A stretch of DNA of 28,176 nucleotides from IMG/VR virus record IMGVR_UViG_3300050028_000010, positions 1 to 28,176 of that record. The stretch is one strand, 5' to 3'. Position 1 is the stretch's first letter. Each line of letters starts with the position of its first letter. Of this stretch, positions 6,555-13,618 are shown in pieces. This DNA comes from a virus. The position numbers and the translations under genes were made by a program. The notes below the pieces were generated by a model. It ran no database searches. It worked only from the letters and a program-made list of their open reading frames with translations, and was not told the origin of the DNA.

Positions 6555-6641
6555 TCATCGGTTTCTGTCCCGCTTCTCTGCCAGCACCACGCAGACCGAG
6601 AGCAGCAGCGCTAACACGATGCCGATGTCACACCAGTTCAC
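6555..6641 (-). CDS. 28-residue single-TM micro-protein
   Basis: A GTG at 6641 opens a frame for a 28-residue peptide, MNWCDIGIVLALLLSVCVVL followed by AEKRDRNR. It is one clean TM helix with a basic tail. The GTG overlaps the upstream stop (GTGA) and its own stop overlaps a downstream ATGA. Without this and the next entry, 6528-6713 would be an empty gap inside an otherwise gapless operon. Candidate roles are a small lysis regulator or antiholin. No Shine-Dalgarno is obvious, so translation would depend on coupling. Confidence 0.45.
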   Translation of the reverse strand: MNWCDIGIVLALLLSVCVVLAEKRDRNR

Positions 6642-6703
6642 AGGTCATCTTTCTGCGGCTCGTCCAGCGGCTCAGGCTTTTCAGGCTTTCCCATACGAAT
6701 CAT
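6638..6703 (-). CDS. 21-residue Pro/Lys/Glu-rich micro-ORF
   Basis: The frame reads MIRMGKPEKPEPLDEPQKD and ends TGA overlapping the GTG of the micro-TM gene. It begins 10 bases after the stop of the coiled-coil/TM gene. Its repeated KPE/EP pattern is striking, but the ribosome site is weak (GGGG). A second ATG lies at 6694. It may be mainly a translational bridge. Confidence 0.3.
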   Translation of the reverse strand: MIRMGKPEKPEPLDEPQKDDL

Positions 6704-6713
6704 AATAACCCCG

Positions 6714-7046
6714 TTACACCCTTTTTGAAAGAAAACTGATCAGCCAACCGATAATTGCACCGATGCTTGTAAAGGACGCTGCGATTCCACCTATAAACAC
6801 CTTCCATTGCTCTAGGCGGGAGACCCGCTTTACCAGCTCCGGCAAGTCCTTGGTCCGCTCAACTACCAAAATCATGCTCTCTTTCAGTTCCTCCAGCGCG
6901 ATGCCGTGGTCGCGGAGCAGCTGCGTTTGATTGCCCTCGCGCTCTTTTTGCAGGCGCTCGATTTCCTTCGCTAGATCATGCGCCGATTGAAACCCTATCT
7001 GTACGTCGCCCATGGCCCTCTCCAAGTGCTTTGATTGGTCACGCAT
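6714..7046 (-). CDS. Coiled-coil protein with C-terminal TM, XhlA-like
   Basis: The 110-residue protein is charged and heptad-rich over about residues 20-80. It ends in a single TM segment of about 82-105 (WKVFIGGIAASFTSIGAIIG then WLISFL) and a short basic tail, SKRV. This layout matches haemolysin XhlA-type phage membrane proteins, which act with holins in lysis, and is also compatible with a tail-anchored spanin-like component. ATG 7046 is preceded by AAGGGA. It is the first membrane protein of the lysis block in transcription order. Assigned by topology and position only. Confidence 0.65.
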   Translation of the reverse strand: MRDQSKHLERAMGDVQIGFQSAHDLAKEIERLQKEREGNQTQLLRDHGIALEELKESMILVVERTKDLPELVKRVSRLEQWKVFIGGIAASFTSIGAIIGWLISFLSKRV

Positions 7047-7087
7047 GAAATCCCTTCTGTTCCCCTACTTCCAATGCGCCGGTCCTG

Positions 7088-7435
7088 CTAAAACCTCAGC
7101 GCCATGCCCGCTCCGAACCCGTGTACGCCCATCACAATCCACGGCACCAGGCGTCCGACCCTGTGCCCATGCTTCTCCATCGCGTAGTCGATCAACGTTC
7201 CTGCTGCCGCTGTGCTGAGCGCGATGCTGTACTGTCTGCCCGCGCTGCCCTGCATCAACGGATTCGCCTCGTGGCAGGTGTTCGCGTCGATGCACCGGCG
7301 TGTGGTGGTCACGTCCAGCGCGGCTGCGCCCAGGCTGGCACCGTTGACGATCAGGAAGCCGGGAGTCGCCACGCGCTGGGGCTGCTGCGCGTGAAGCGGG
7401 AGGCAAAGGGCGAAGAAAATAAGCAGCCAGCGCAT
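7088..7435 (-). CDS. Secreted or membrane hypothetical protein
   Basis: The 115-residue protein begins with a Sec signal peptide, MRWLLIFFALCLPLHA|Q, supported by GGAG six bases before ATG 7435. The mature protein has Cys48 and Cys54 (RRCIDANTCHEANPL), which could form a disulfide in the periplasm. Two hydrophobic helices follow (about 70-86 and 97-112). It is placed between a fibre-like secreted protein and the lysis genes. An envelope location is well supported; the family and function are not recognised. Confidence 0.7.
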   Translation of the reverse strand: MRWLLIFFALCLPLHAQQPQRVATPGFLIVNGASLGAAALDVTTTRRCIDANTCHEANPLMQGSAGRQYSIALSTAAAGTLIDYAMEKHGHRVGRLVPWIVMGVHGFGAGMALRF

Positions 7436-7457
7436 GAGGGCTCCTATGTGATCGGGA

Positions 7458-8921
7458 CTACGGTGTTGAATACTGTGCGGTAACTACAAAAGAGTCAGTG
7501 GTGCAGGTCGCGCCAGCCGTCGATATGTAGATGCCGATTTGGTCACCGGCAGCGAAGGTGCGCGTCTGCGCCTGAACAGTGGCGTTCCCCTTGGTTTGGG
7601 TAGTGGCTGTCGCCGTAACAGCGGTGCCAACGTTGCTGGTCCCATCGAATACGTTGAACTGTGGCGGAGTGGTGCAAGTGCCACCAAGAGAAGCAATGAC
7701 TTGGAGATTGGTAAAGTGACCAGCCTGAGATGCCTTCGTTCCAGCAATGACAGTGTTAAGAGCAGAAGCGCCGAATAGGCCGGGACCAGCCGAGATCGTC
7801 CCCTGCGAAATTACGAATGCTGTGGTGGCTATCTTGGTGCTGGAATCCCCCGCAGGCTGAGTGGTGGCGGTGGCCCCGTTGGTAAGCACAGGTGCTACCA
7901 AAGTAAGAACGTTGGGAGTGGTGATGCCAAAATCTATCGCGTTACCAGCAGTATTGACGAGCAACTGGAAGGTGGTTCCTGTCTGGAGTAATATAGGACC
8001 GGAAGTAGTCTGTAGTGTGATGTAGCTACCAGAGGCACTAGGACCTCCCTCATATATTGTTATTCCACTACTGCTGTTGTCGTAAATCTCAGTTCCCGCG
8101 TTACTGATCAGAGTCATAAAAGAGGCAGAAATAAGCTCTAGACCATGAGTTGACGTGTCAGTCAAACTTGTGCCATTTACGGGATCGCCCAAAACTAATT
8201 CTGCCGGGCTGCCGCTAGCTGCCACCATATCCGTTTTTCCGGAAGATACAGAATAGAAAGTGGTGCTGGCATCTTGGGTGGAATCAAGCGTCACTTGATC
8301 TGGAGTAGTCACGTTGTAATCAATCGTTCCGTTTCCAAGGGTGTTTGTCCCGGTCGCAAGCGGATAGTACCCCGATGTCAGTGTGCCGGAGAGATTTCCT
8401 CCGCCGCTGCCAGAACAGTTGGCATAACTTCCGTTTGTTAGCCAGCAATTCGAGGATGATCCACCGTTGTTAGCTTCTAACCCGGTTCCCGTAATGGTGC
8501 CAGGGAACACCGGGTTATTAAGAGGGGTTCCGTCTGGAGATGCCGTCATGTTGATTTGAGCGGCCCCGGAAGAAAAACTCGATGCCTGTACAAGCACGAA
8601 GGTAGAAAGCCCGTTGGCAACGGACCAATTTCCATTACCTGTAATCTGCGCTTGCAGGCTCCATGTCTGCGAGTTGAGATTCTGAAAGCTAGCATTCGGC
8701 GAAGTGACCGAATAGACTTGGAGCGTACCCGACCAAGTGCCGGAGACTTGAATAGTCACCCATGCCGTATTGGGGGGAACCTGAAAATACACGCATCCAC
8801 GCGCCGTGCATTGATTGCTCGTCGCGGCGGCGTTGATCGTTCCTGATGTGGATGTGTTTTGGGCGTAGCAACATGAGGCGAGGATAAGCGCCCATGTAAA
8901 TAAAAGAACTCGTCTTGTCAT
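7458..8921 (-). CDS. Fibre/adhesin-like protein with lipoprotein-like signal
   Basis: I start at ATG 8921 (AAAGGA nine bases upstream), giving 487 residues. The leader MTRRVLLFTWALILASCCYA has a lipobox-like L-A-S-C, so Cys17 could be lipidated; cleavage by signal peptidase I after A20 is the alternative. Next come a beta-sandwich region (about 25-135, CVYFQVPPNTAWVTIQVSG) and a long Ser/Thr/Gly-rich repetitive shaft. The fibre motif ATTQPAGDSSTKIATTAFV (about 352-370) follows, then a C-terminal beta domain with paired Cys (about 380-487). The PAGDSSTKIATTAFV pattern is typical of phage tail fibres. In-frame ATG 8996 overlaps the preceding micro-gene's stop and would give 512 residues with a buried leader. 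Confidence 0.78.
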   Translation of the reverse strand: MTRRVLLFTWALILASCCYAQNTSTSGTINAAATSNQCTARGCVYFQVPPNTAWVTIQVSGTWSGTLQVYSVTSPNASFQNLNSQTWSLQAQITGNGNWSVANGLSTFVLVQASSFSSGAAQINMTASPDGTPLNNPVFPGTITGTGLEANNGGSSSNCWLTNGSYANCSGSGGGNLSGTLTSGYYPLATGTNTLGNGTIDYNVTTPDQVTLDSTQDASTTFYSVSSGKTDMVAASGSPAELVLGDPVNGTSLTDTSTHGLELISASFMTLISNAGTEIYDNSSSGITIYEGGPSASGSYITLQTTSGPILLQTGTTFQLLVNTAGNAIDFGITTPNVLTLVAPVLTNGATATTQPAGDSSTKIATTAFVISQGTISAGPGLFGASALNTVIAGTKASQAGHFTNLQVIASLGGTCTTPPQFNVFDGTSNVGTAVTATATTQTKGNATVQAQTRTFAAGDQIGIYISTAGATCTTDSFVVTAQYSTP

Positions 8922-8940
8922 TTTGCTGTATCCTTTGAGC

Positions 8941-9114
8941 ATGTTAGAAACACTCGTCATTGGGTATGCCTTCGCTTGGATTGCGGTGAAAGTCATTGCA
9001 TCGGTGATTGAGTGGGAATGTCGGCGCTCGATGTGCTCAGATTCTGCGCCGGTGCCATTGCCGCAAGCGAGAGCAATGCGGTCAATCCTATCATCTTTGC
9101 GAGTCGACTCATGA
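8941..9114 (+). CDS. Antisense mini membrane protein, copy 1
   Basis: This plus-strand frame lies opposite the minus late operon. From ATG 8941 it encodes 57 residues: one TM helix (LETLVIGYAFAWIAVKVIAS), then VIEWECRRS and an unrelated tail. Its first 30 residues align without gaps to the protein at 9276: MLE-T/S-L, AFAWIAV, (E/D)WECRRS. By my count 18 of 30 base differences in the aligned 90 bp fall at third codon positions of this frame, 8 at first and 4 at second, which is the mark of selection on this protein. No Shine-Dalgarno or promoter is visible. It overlaps the minus-strand gene 8993-9112 and the leader of the fibre-like gene. Confidence 0.5.
   Translation: MLETLVIGYAFAWIAVKVIASVIEWECRRSMCSDSAPVPLPQARAMRSILSSLRVDS
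8993..9112 (-). CDS. 39-residue secreted micro-protein
   Basis: ATG 9112 overlaps the upstream stop (ATGA), and the frame encodes a signal peptide, MSRLAKMIGLTALLSLAAMA, followed by PAQ and a 16-residue Ser/Thr/Gln-rich mature peptide. The expected cut after A22 gives A-P-A|Q, the same A|Q style as the other secreted proteins in this window. Its TGA overlaps ATG 8996. The C-terminus (ADIPTQSPMQ) resembles the end of the ejection protein encoded at 9322 (GDTPNQSAQPQQ), because the two regions are homologous. Small, but supported by coupling and the clean signal peptide. Confidence 0.5.
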   Translation of the reverse strand: MSRLAKMIGLTALLSLAAMAPAQNLSTSSADIPTQSPMQ

Positions 9115-9258
9115 CTTTTTTAGCTCCTGACTTCCTTTTTTCGCGTGACCTAGAGATGGGTTCTGGTGAAGCTCCTGCTTATCCTTGGCCTTCTGTGCCG
9201 CGGTAAGCGGGGAATACTTGCTCAAGAGTAGGCGCACCTGTTTACGTGTCCATGGCAT
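9109..9258 (-). CDS. 49-residue basic phage micro-protein
   Basis: ATG 9258 with GAGGAT about 8 bases upstream opens a frame encoding MPWTRKQVRLLLSKYSPLTA, then AQKAKDKQELHQNPSLGHAK and a Lys-rich end. The pattern of T-K-x-Q-V-R-x-L-L-S-K-x-S-P-L followed by Q-K-x-K and E-L-H-x-N-P-x-L-G-H-A is one I recognise from small uncharacterised phage proteins, which supports a real gene. It is helical, strongly basic and has no TM segment. The stop overlaps the start of the secreted micro-protein. Nucleic-acid or protein binding is possible but unproven. Confidence 0.65.
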   Translation of the reverse strand: MPWTRKQVRLLLSKYSPLTAAQKAKDKQELHQNPSLGHAKKGSQELKKS

Positions 9259-9275
9259 AGGCGTATCCTCAATTT

Positions 9276-9473
9276 ATGCTGGAATCGTTAATCGTCGGCT
9301 GCGCCTTCGCGTGGATCGCTGTCACTGTTGCGGTTGCGCTGATTGATTGGGAGTGTCGCCGGTCGAATTCTCCTGTCCAACGGAAGAAAACGATCCAAGA
9401 GATGTTGCGTAGGATTGAACGCGAGCGAGAGCTTGAGCATAAGGAATCTTTCCGCCCTTGCTCACCGCGATAG
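9276..9473 (+). CDS. Antisense mini membrane protein, copy 2
   Basis: The 65-residue plus-strand frame starts at ATG 9276 and encodes one TM helix (LESLIVGCAFAWIAVTVAVA), then LIDWECRRS and a charged helical tail with KKTIQEMLRRIERERELEHK. It overlaps, antisense, the last 50 codons of the ejection protein ending at 9322. It is paralogous to the frame at 8941, with an excess of synonymous third-position differences. The ribosome site is not visible, so expression may be leaderless or low. Function unknown; the topology (short N-terminus, TM, basic cytoplasmic coil) would suit a membrane regulator. Confidence 0.5.
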   Translation: MLESLIVGCAFAWIAVTVAVALIDWECRRSNSPVQRKKTIQEMLRRIERERELEHKESFRPCSPR

Positions 9474-10971
9474 CTAACCTCGACTTTATGTTGGGATTGT
9501 CCAGCACCGCCTTTGCAACCATCGCCACTTTGCCGAGCGTAGTGCTGCCAGTAACAGCCGTCGCTGCTGCTCCAGCAACAGGCGTTCCAATCCCAATGAT
9601 CTGATGGTTAGAGATGCGATTCACAGCACGCTCAAGAACTGGTTGCAAATCCAACAGTTTCCCCTCTGCGGCATTCAGGTTGCTGATTTCTGGAAACTGC
9701 GTAGCGATCTCTTCTTTCAGACCACGCGCAAGTGCCTTTTGAGCCTCAACCGTTGCGCTTCCCTGCTCTCCATATTTACCCTTAAGCACACCATAGGTTC
9801 CCTGCTTCATGGCTTGCGCGTCAATAGCATTCATCGGAGGGGCTGGGGTTGGAGGAACTGCGGGTGTTCCACCATTCATTACAGATCGCCCATACGCATC
9901 GAGTATTCCAGTTGGCTGAGGGGGGATAGCAGGGACACCCGGACGAGCTCCGCGCTCGGCGAGGAACTGCTGACGGGTCGCTTCGATAGCGTTCAAATCC
10001 GGCTGTGCAACAACTTGATTACCGAATCTATCGAGCGTTGGCTGAATGCGCGTTGCTACTGCGTTCGGATCAATCGTCCGTGTCGGGTCTTGCGCAATGG
10101 TTCCCTTGATCTTGTCGTTGAGATCGTCGATCAAGTCGCCGAGCTTCTCCACGCCTGCCTTGGATACCGGGATGGCATTCTGAAGCCCGGTCTGCACCAT
10201 CGAAGCCCGATCCGCTTGGCTGATAGTGGTTCCCGGCTTCATGGCGCTTTCGTATGCAGCCTCCGGCGTCTTGCCAAGCAGAACTGCGCGGCCCGCTACG
10301 TTCGGCACGGCATTCATCGCGGCCTTTGCGACTGGTGCGGCAATGCGTCCGCCTTCGTAGGCTCCTAACGCCTGCCCTGTCAAGTTCTCAGCTGCCAGCG
10401 GAACGCCGCCTTGTTGGTAATCGTTCTGTACTTGTTGCCCGATGGCCTTGGCAGTATCGATAGGATGGCGCACCGTGTTGTACAGGCCCTCTAACGTGTC
10501 GAGGGGGTGAATCACCGGCTGCACCATCGCCTTGACCGCTTGGCCACCAACTTGGAGCGCGCCCCCGAGAACACCTTGATCGCGGCCACCAGAGCCGACA
10601 GGATTTGTGAGTGCATCCCAGTAGCTTGCCTTTGCAGCGTCTGGTACTTCGAGCGGAACCATTTTGAAACCCTTCGCTGCGGCATCGGGAACACTCTCAG
10701 CGGGGATATACCCATTTTCCCCGTCAGGAGAAGTCATCTGCACGGCCACTTTGAATCCTGCCTGCTTGGCTGCCGAAACATTCGTAATCGGAACATCTCC
10801 CGTATGCCCATCGGGTGACAGCATCGTTATGGTGGTATTCTCCGGCGGAGGATTGTTTACGTTAGACACCTCTCCGCCATTAGGAGGCGTGGAGATTCCT
10901 TCCCGAGAGGAATCTAGCGGAGGCCTTGGAGTGGCGCTGATGCCGGTATAAAGCTGCGGAGTGGTTGCCAT
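9322..10971 (-). CDS. Putative ejection / internal virion protein
   Basis: The 549-residue protein is the last of three genes lying where P22 encodes its ejection proteins. It begins with a Pro/Asn-rich segment. Two tandem 26-residue repeats follow, at 50-75 and 79-104 (M-x-SPDG-x-x-G-x-(V/I)P-x-x-x-V-x-x-A-x-x-x-GFK(V/M)). Next are helical regions with amphipathic Ala/Gly stretches (about 145-235 and 455-500) suited to membrane insertion, a Pro-rich linker (about 345-380) and a polar tail. No lysozyme motif is visible. ATG 10971 shares one base with the previous stop (TAATG). Function is inferred from gene order and composition; plausibly it enters the cell envelope with the DNA. Confidence 0.6.
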   Translation of the reverse strand: MATTPQLYTGISATPRPPLDSSREGISTPPNGGEVSNVNNPPPENTTITMLSPDGHTGDVPITNVSAAKQAGFKVAVQMTSPDGENGYIPAESVPDAAAKGFKMVPLEVPDAAKASYWDALTNPVGSGGRDQGVLGGALQVGGQAVKAMVQPVIHPLDTLEGLYNTVRHPIDTAKAIGQQVQNDYQQGGVPLAAENLTGQALGAYEGGRIAAPVAKAAMNAVPNVAGRAVLLGKTPEAAYESAMKPGTTISQADRASMVQTGLQNAIPVSKAGVEKLGDLIDDLNDKIKGTIAQDPTRTIDPNAVATRIQPTLDRFGNQVVAQPDLNAIEATRQQFLAERGARPGVPAIPPQPTGILDAYGRSVMNGGTPAVPPTPAPPMNAIDAQAMKQGTYGVLKGKYGEQGSATVEAQKALARGLKEEIATQFPEISNLNAAEGKLLDLQPVLERAVNRISNHQIIGIGTPVAGAAATAVTGSTTLGKVAMVAKAVLDNPNIKSRLAIAVSKGGKIPYAQALARVQSYATSLGSFSSVGQENSTGDTPNQSAQPQQ

Positions 10972-12602
10972 TAGTGAGCCTTTCCGCCGAACTGCGCAAA
11001 CGGATCATTGCTATTGTTTTGTACCGAAGCGCCCTGTGGAGTGGCGTTACCCTGGTTCATTCTCGCGGCGAAAGAGGGATCGAGTGCGGCCCGCGCCTTA
11101 ATCGCCTGCGGGCTGATACCAGGCATCGGTGCTTCGTATGCTTTGCTGGGGGCGGCGTTCTGCCATTGCTGCTGGAAGCTGTCCAGTTTATCGCCCATCG
11201 ACTGCGCCTGCGTCTGGATCGCTGCTTTCCGGTTTCCGGGGAGTTGCGCTGTGAGCGTCTTCTTAATAGCATCAATCGCGGGAATAGTAGCATCGCCGTA
11301 GAATTTCGCGAGTTCGGAGGCTACGGTGTCGGCCTTGTTCTGGTAGGCGTTATAGTCGGGAGTTCCTGGAATATGGCTCTCGACTGTGTTCATTTGTTGG
11401 AGTTCGTTGAGATGGGAAAGAGCCGTCCCTCCAGAGTTGATTGCAATGCTGGTTTTCCCGGAGGTAAAATCCTTGTACGTCGCGGGATATGATTGGGCTT
11501 TCGAGCCGTCAAAGGATGGATCAATCTGCATCACTCCTGAAATTAAAGCAGGATTCCGAGCAAGCAAATACCCCATTCTGTCAAGGGGAATATGACCACT
11601 CGCGATAGCCTGGGCCAGATCACTTGGTTGCCCATTCGTTCCAATTCCCATCTGCTGTTGCTGGAGTGCCGTGCGCTGCGCTTCAAGTCCCAATGTCTGC
11701 TGGCGGAAACTGTTCGTTTCATTCCTTTGGGATGCTGTGGCCTGTGAGGTCACAACTTCGGCAGGTGTCATTCCAGCTTGAAGAATCTTCTGCTGGTCAA
11801 ACTGTTGCGGAAAGTTCTTCGCAATCTTCATCGGCAACTCGCCAAGCGCGGCCTGATAGGTCGCCTGGTCAGGAGACGCCGCAAGCTGTTGCGCCGCATT
11901 CTTGAGCACCAGCGAATCCGATGTAGCCTGTTCGCCGGGGGCCTTGATTCCTGCCGTCTGCGCGCCGGTCTGCGCTGTCTGCATTCTCGCAACCGACGCA
12001 AGGAATGCGGAACTGACCCCGAGCCCATGCTGCATCGACTTCAGTTGATCGTCCGTAATCGCCGCCGGATTCTGCATCATCTGCTGAGCCTGTTGTGGCT
12101 GGATCGCCTTGGCCTGGACGGCAGTCTGAATCAACGGCGTCATTAATTGCGCGCGCTGTTGCGGGTCGGTCACGCCTATAACGCCATTGATGCCGTTATA
12201 GACGTTATTCGATAGCTCCTGCTGATTGGCGAGCTGATCCTTGGTCATGGTCAGCACGGTCTGCTGGTGCTGCATGAGTTGCTGTTGGGCAGCCATGATG
12301 CCCTTGCCAGAGACTCCGGATTGCGCAAGTGTCTTGCCGACCTTGATGGGATCGAAAGCGTTCGGATCAGACGGGTCAATACCCATAAACCACTTAGAGA
12401 TTCCCTGCTGGTCCTTCAAGTCCTGCTGCCTCTGTTGCAGTTCAAGGCCGCCCTGCTGCACTTGTTGCTGGGCGGCTTGCTGCTGCAATGGTTGCATAGC
12501 CTGTTGATTCTTTATCTGCATCAGTTGCCCGTACTGCTCCAGCACGTTAGGCGAGGGAGAGGGCGGGCGTACATCTAAAGCCGGGAGAGGAATCGAACTC
12601 AT
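10971..12602 (-). CDS. Gln-rich putative ejection protein
   Basis: The 543-residue protein is very rich in Gln, with a coiled-coil-prone N-terminal third (QQQAAQQQVQQGGLELQQRQ and surroundings). Helical segments follow throughout, including LMTPLIQTAVQAKAIQPQQA. The C-terminal third is more globular (SYPATYKDFTSGKTSIAINS, then SHLNELQQMNTVESHIPGTP) and ends DPFAQFGGKAH. No enzymatic motif or TM segment is evident. It overlaps the DNA-transfer gene by ATGA (12599-12602) and abuts the next gene. Long Gln-rich helical proteins next to the gp7-like gene are typical of podovirus internal/ejection proteins. The specific P22 counterpart (gp20 or gp16) cannot be settled from sequence reading. Confidence 0.6.
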   Translation of the reverse strand: MSSIPLPALDVRPPSPSPNVLEQYGQLMQIKNQQAMQPLQQQAAQQQVQQGGLELQQRQQDLKDQQGISKWFMGIDPSDPNAFDPIKVGKTLAQSGVSGKGIMAAQQQLMQHQQTVLTMTKDQLANQQELSNNVYNGINGVIGVTDPQQRAQLMTPLIQTAVQAKAIQPQQAQQMMQNPAAITDDQLKSMQHGLGVSSAFLASVARMQTAQTGAQTAGIKAPGEQATSDSLVLKNAAQQLAASPDQATYQAALGELPMKIAKNFPQQFDQQKILQAGMTPAEVVTSQATASQRNETNSFRQQTLGLEAQRTALQQQQMGIGTNGQPSDLAQAIASGHIPLDRMGYLLARNPALISGVMQIDPSFDGSKAQSYPATYKDFTSGKTSIAINSGGTALSHLNELQQMNTVESHIPGTPDYNAYQNKADTVASELAKFYGDATIPAIDAIKKTLTAQLPGNRKAAIQTQAQSMGDKLDSFQQQWQNAAPSKAYEAPMPGISPQAIKARAALDPSFAARMNQGNATPQGASVQNNSNDPFAQFGGKAH

Positions 12603-13618
12603 ACGGATGCCCCCAATTCGTTTACTGGTTGGCCTGAAGGGTTATAGTTATAGTTGGCGGTATTTGAGTTGTTCCCCAGAAGCGAATTCAGTTGCAACAT
12701 CTGGCTCAAGCTATTCGTGCCTCCATTGATCGCGCCTCCCAAGGCGTTCGCACTTCCGACGTACCCTGATGCCGTCGCTGCGGCCGCGTTTGTATTTTGC
12801 TGCCCGACTTGCTGCCCAGTATTGCTGAGCGTGTTCGCTACCTGGCCGGCGCTTTGGAGGCCCGCTGAACTCAGTTGCTGCGCCGTCGTCTGCCCCAGTC
12901 CCGATTGCGCGGCGAGTTCGTTGTACTTGGTCGCGTTCTGATTCGCCCAAGTATTGTAATTCGTGTTGTAGGTCTGGAGCGCTTGATTGTAAACATTGTT
13001 GTAATTGGTGCTGGCGAGCCCCTGCGCATACTGGTCAAGGGCATTCATCGTGCCGCCGGTAAGAAGTGAGCCGTTCGCGGCGGCGCTGCCCTGCACGGCG
13101 CCTTCGCCCTGCTGGAGCGCGAATTGTTCACCCGGAGATGCCGCCGCTTGTGCTGCCGTGGGAGCCGCGAACTGCCCCCCAGAGTAAGGCTGCATCAGTG
13201 AGCCATAAGCGCCTAGATTCGTGTTTGCCGTTCCCTGCAATCCCTGGACGCCGGGGAGCGTTACCGTGCCGTTGGCGCCGGGGATGCTTAGCGTTTGGCT
13301 CGCTCCAGTGGTGTTGCTTCCCACGGTGCCGCTCGTGCCGCCCTGTCCAAGTAGATAATCGAGGCTTGCGAGGTTATTGGCTCCGCTCTGTAGCCACGGT
13401 TGGTCATTGGCCTGGGCCTGTTGGTACTGGTAATTCTCATTCTGAAGCGATTCCTGGCCGAGATCCGCCTGCATCGCAGCGTTATTCTCAGCAGCGGTAG
13501 CCTGAGTAGAGGCTGCGTTTTGAGAGGCATTCGAACCGATGATGCCGCTGGCAACGCTTCCCCCCGCCGCCAGAGCACCGCCAATAAGTAACGCCGTGCC
13601 TGTTGCGATTCCGCTCAT
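12599..13618 (-). CDS. DNA-transfer (ejection) protein, P22 gp7-type
   Basis: The 339-residue protein has the recognisable pattern of phage 'DNA transfer/injection' proteins. It has a hydrophobic, Gly/Ala-rich N-terminus (IATGTALLIGGALAAGGSVA) and a Gln/Asn/Ala helical stretch with QPWLQSGANNLASLDYLLGQ. A Gly/Thr linker follows, then the core SPGEQFALQQGEGAVQGSAA-x-x-GSLLTGGTMNALDQYAQG, an N/Y-rich helix and VGSANALGGAINGG near the end. Family members are packaged in the capsid and ejected to help genome passage through the envelope. ATG 13618 directly abuts the cupin stop (TAAATG) and has a GAGG site. This is the best identified of the three ejection genes. Confidence 0.82.
   Translation of the reverse strand: MSGIATGTALLIGGALAAGGSVASGIIGSNASQNAASTQATAAENNAAMQADLGQESLQNENYQYQQAQANDQPWLQSGANNLASLDYLLGQGGTSGTVGSNTTGASQTLSIPGANGTVTLPGVQGLQGTANTNLGAYGSLMQPYSGGQFAAPTAAQAAASPGEQFALQQGEGAVQGSAAANGSLLTGGTMNALDQYAQGLASTNYNNVYNQALQTYNTNYNTWANQNATKYNELAAQSGLGQTTAQQLSSAGLQSAGQVANTLSNTGQQVGQQNTNAAAATASGYVGSANALGGAINGGTNSLSQMLQLNSLLGNNSNTANYNYNPSGQPVNELGASV

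Noticed and set aside
6556-6627. Third micro-ORF MKQAPKKENQ in the lysis gap
   Set aside because: It contains the holin gene's ribosome site and runs into the holin gene out of frame; the coordinates given are only the gap it touches. Lys-rich codons are explained by AAAAGGAG.
9012-9206. Third plus-strand frame between the two mini membrane genes
   Set aside because: It has no similarity to the paralogous pair, no ribosome site, and is antisense to two better supported micro-genes.
9604-10368. 254-residue plus-strand frame
   Set aside because: Antisense to the ejection protein; no coherent motifs, no ribosome site, basic/Cys-rich shadow composition.
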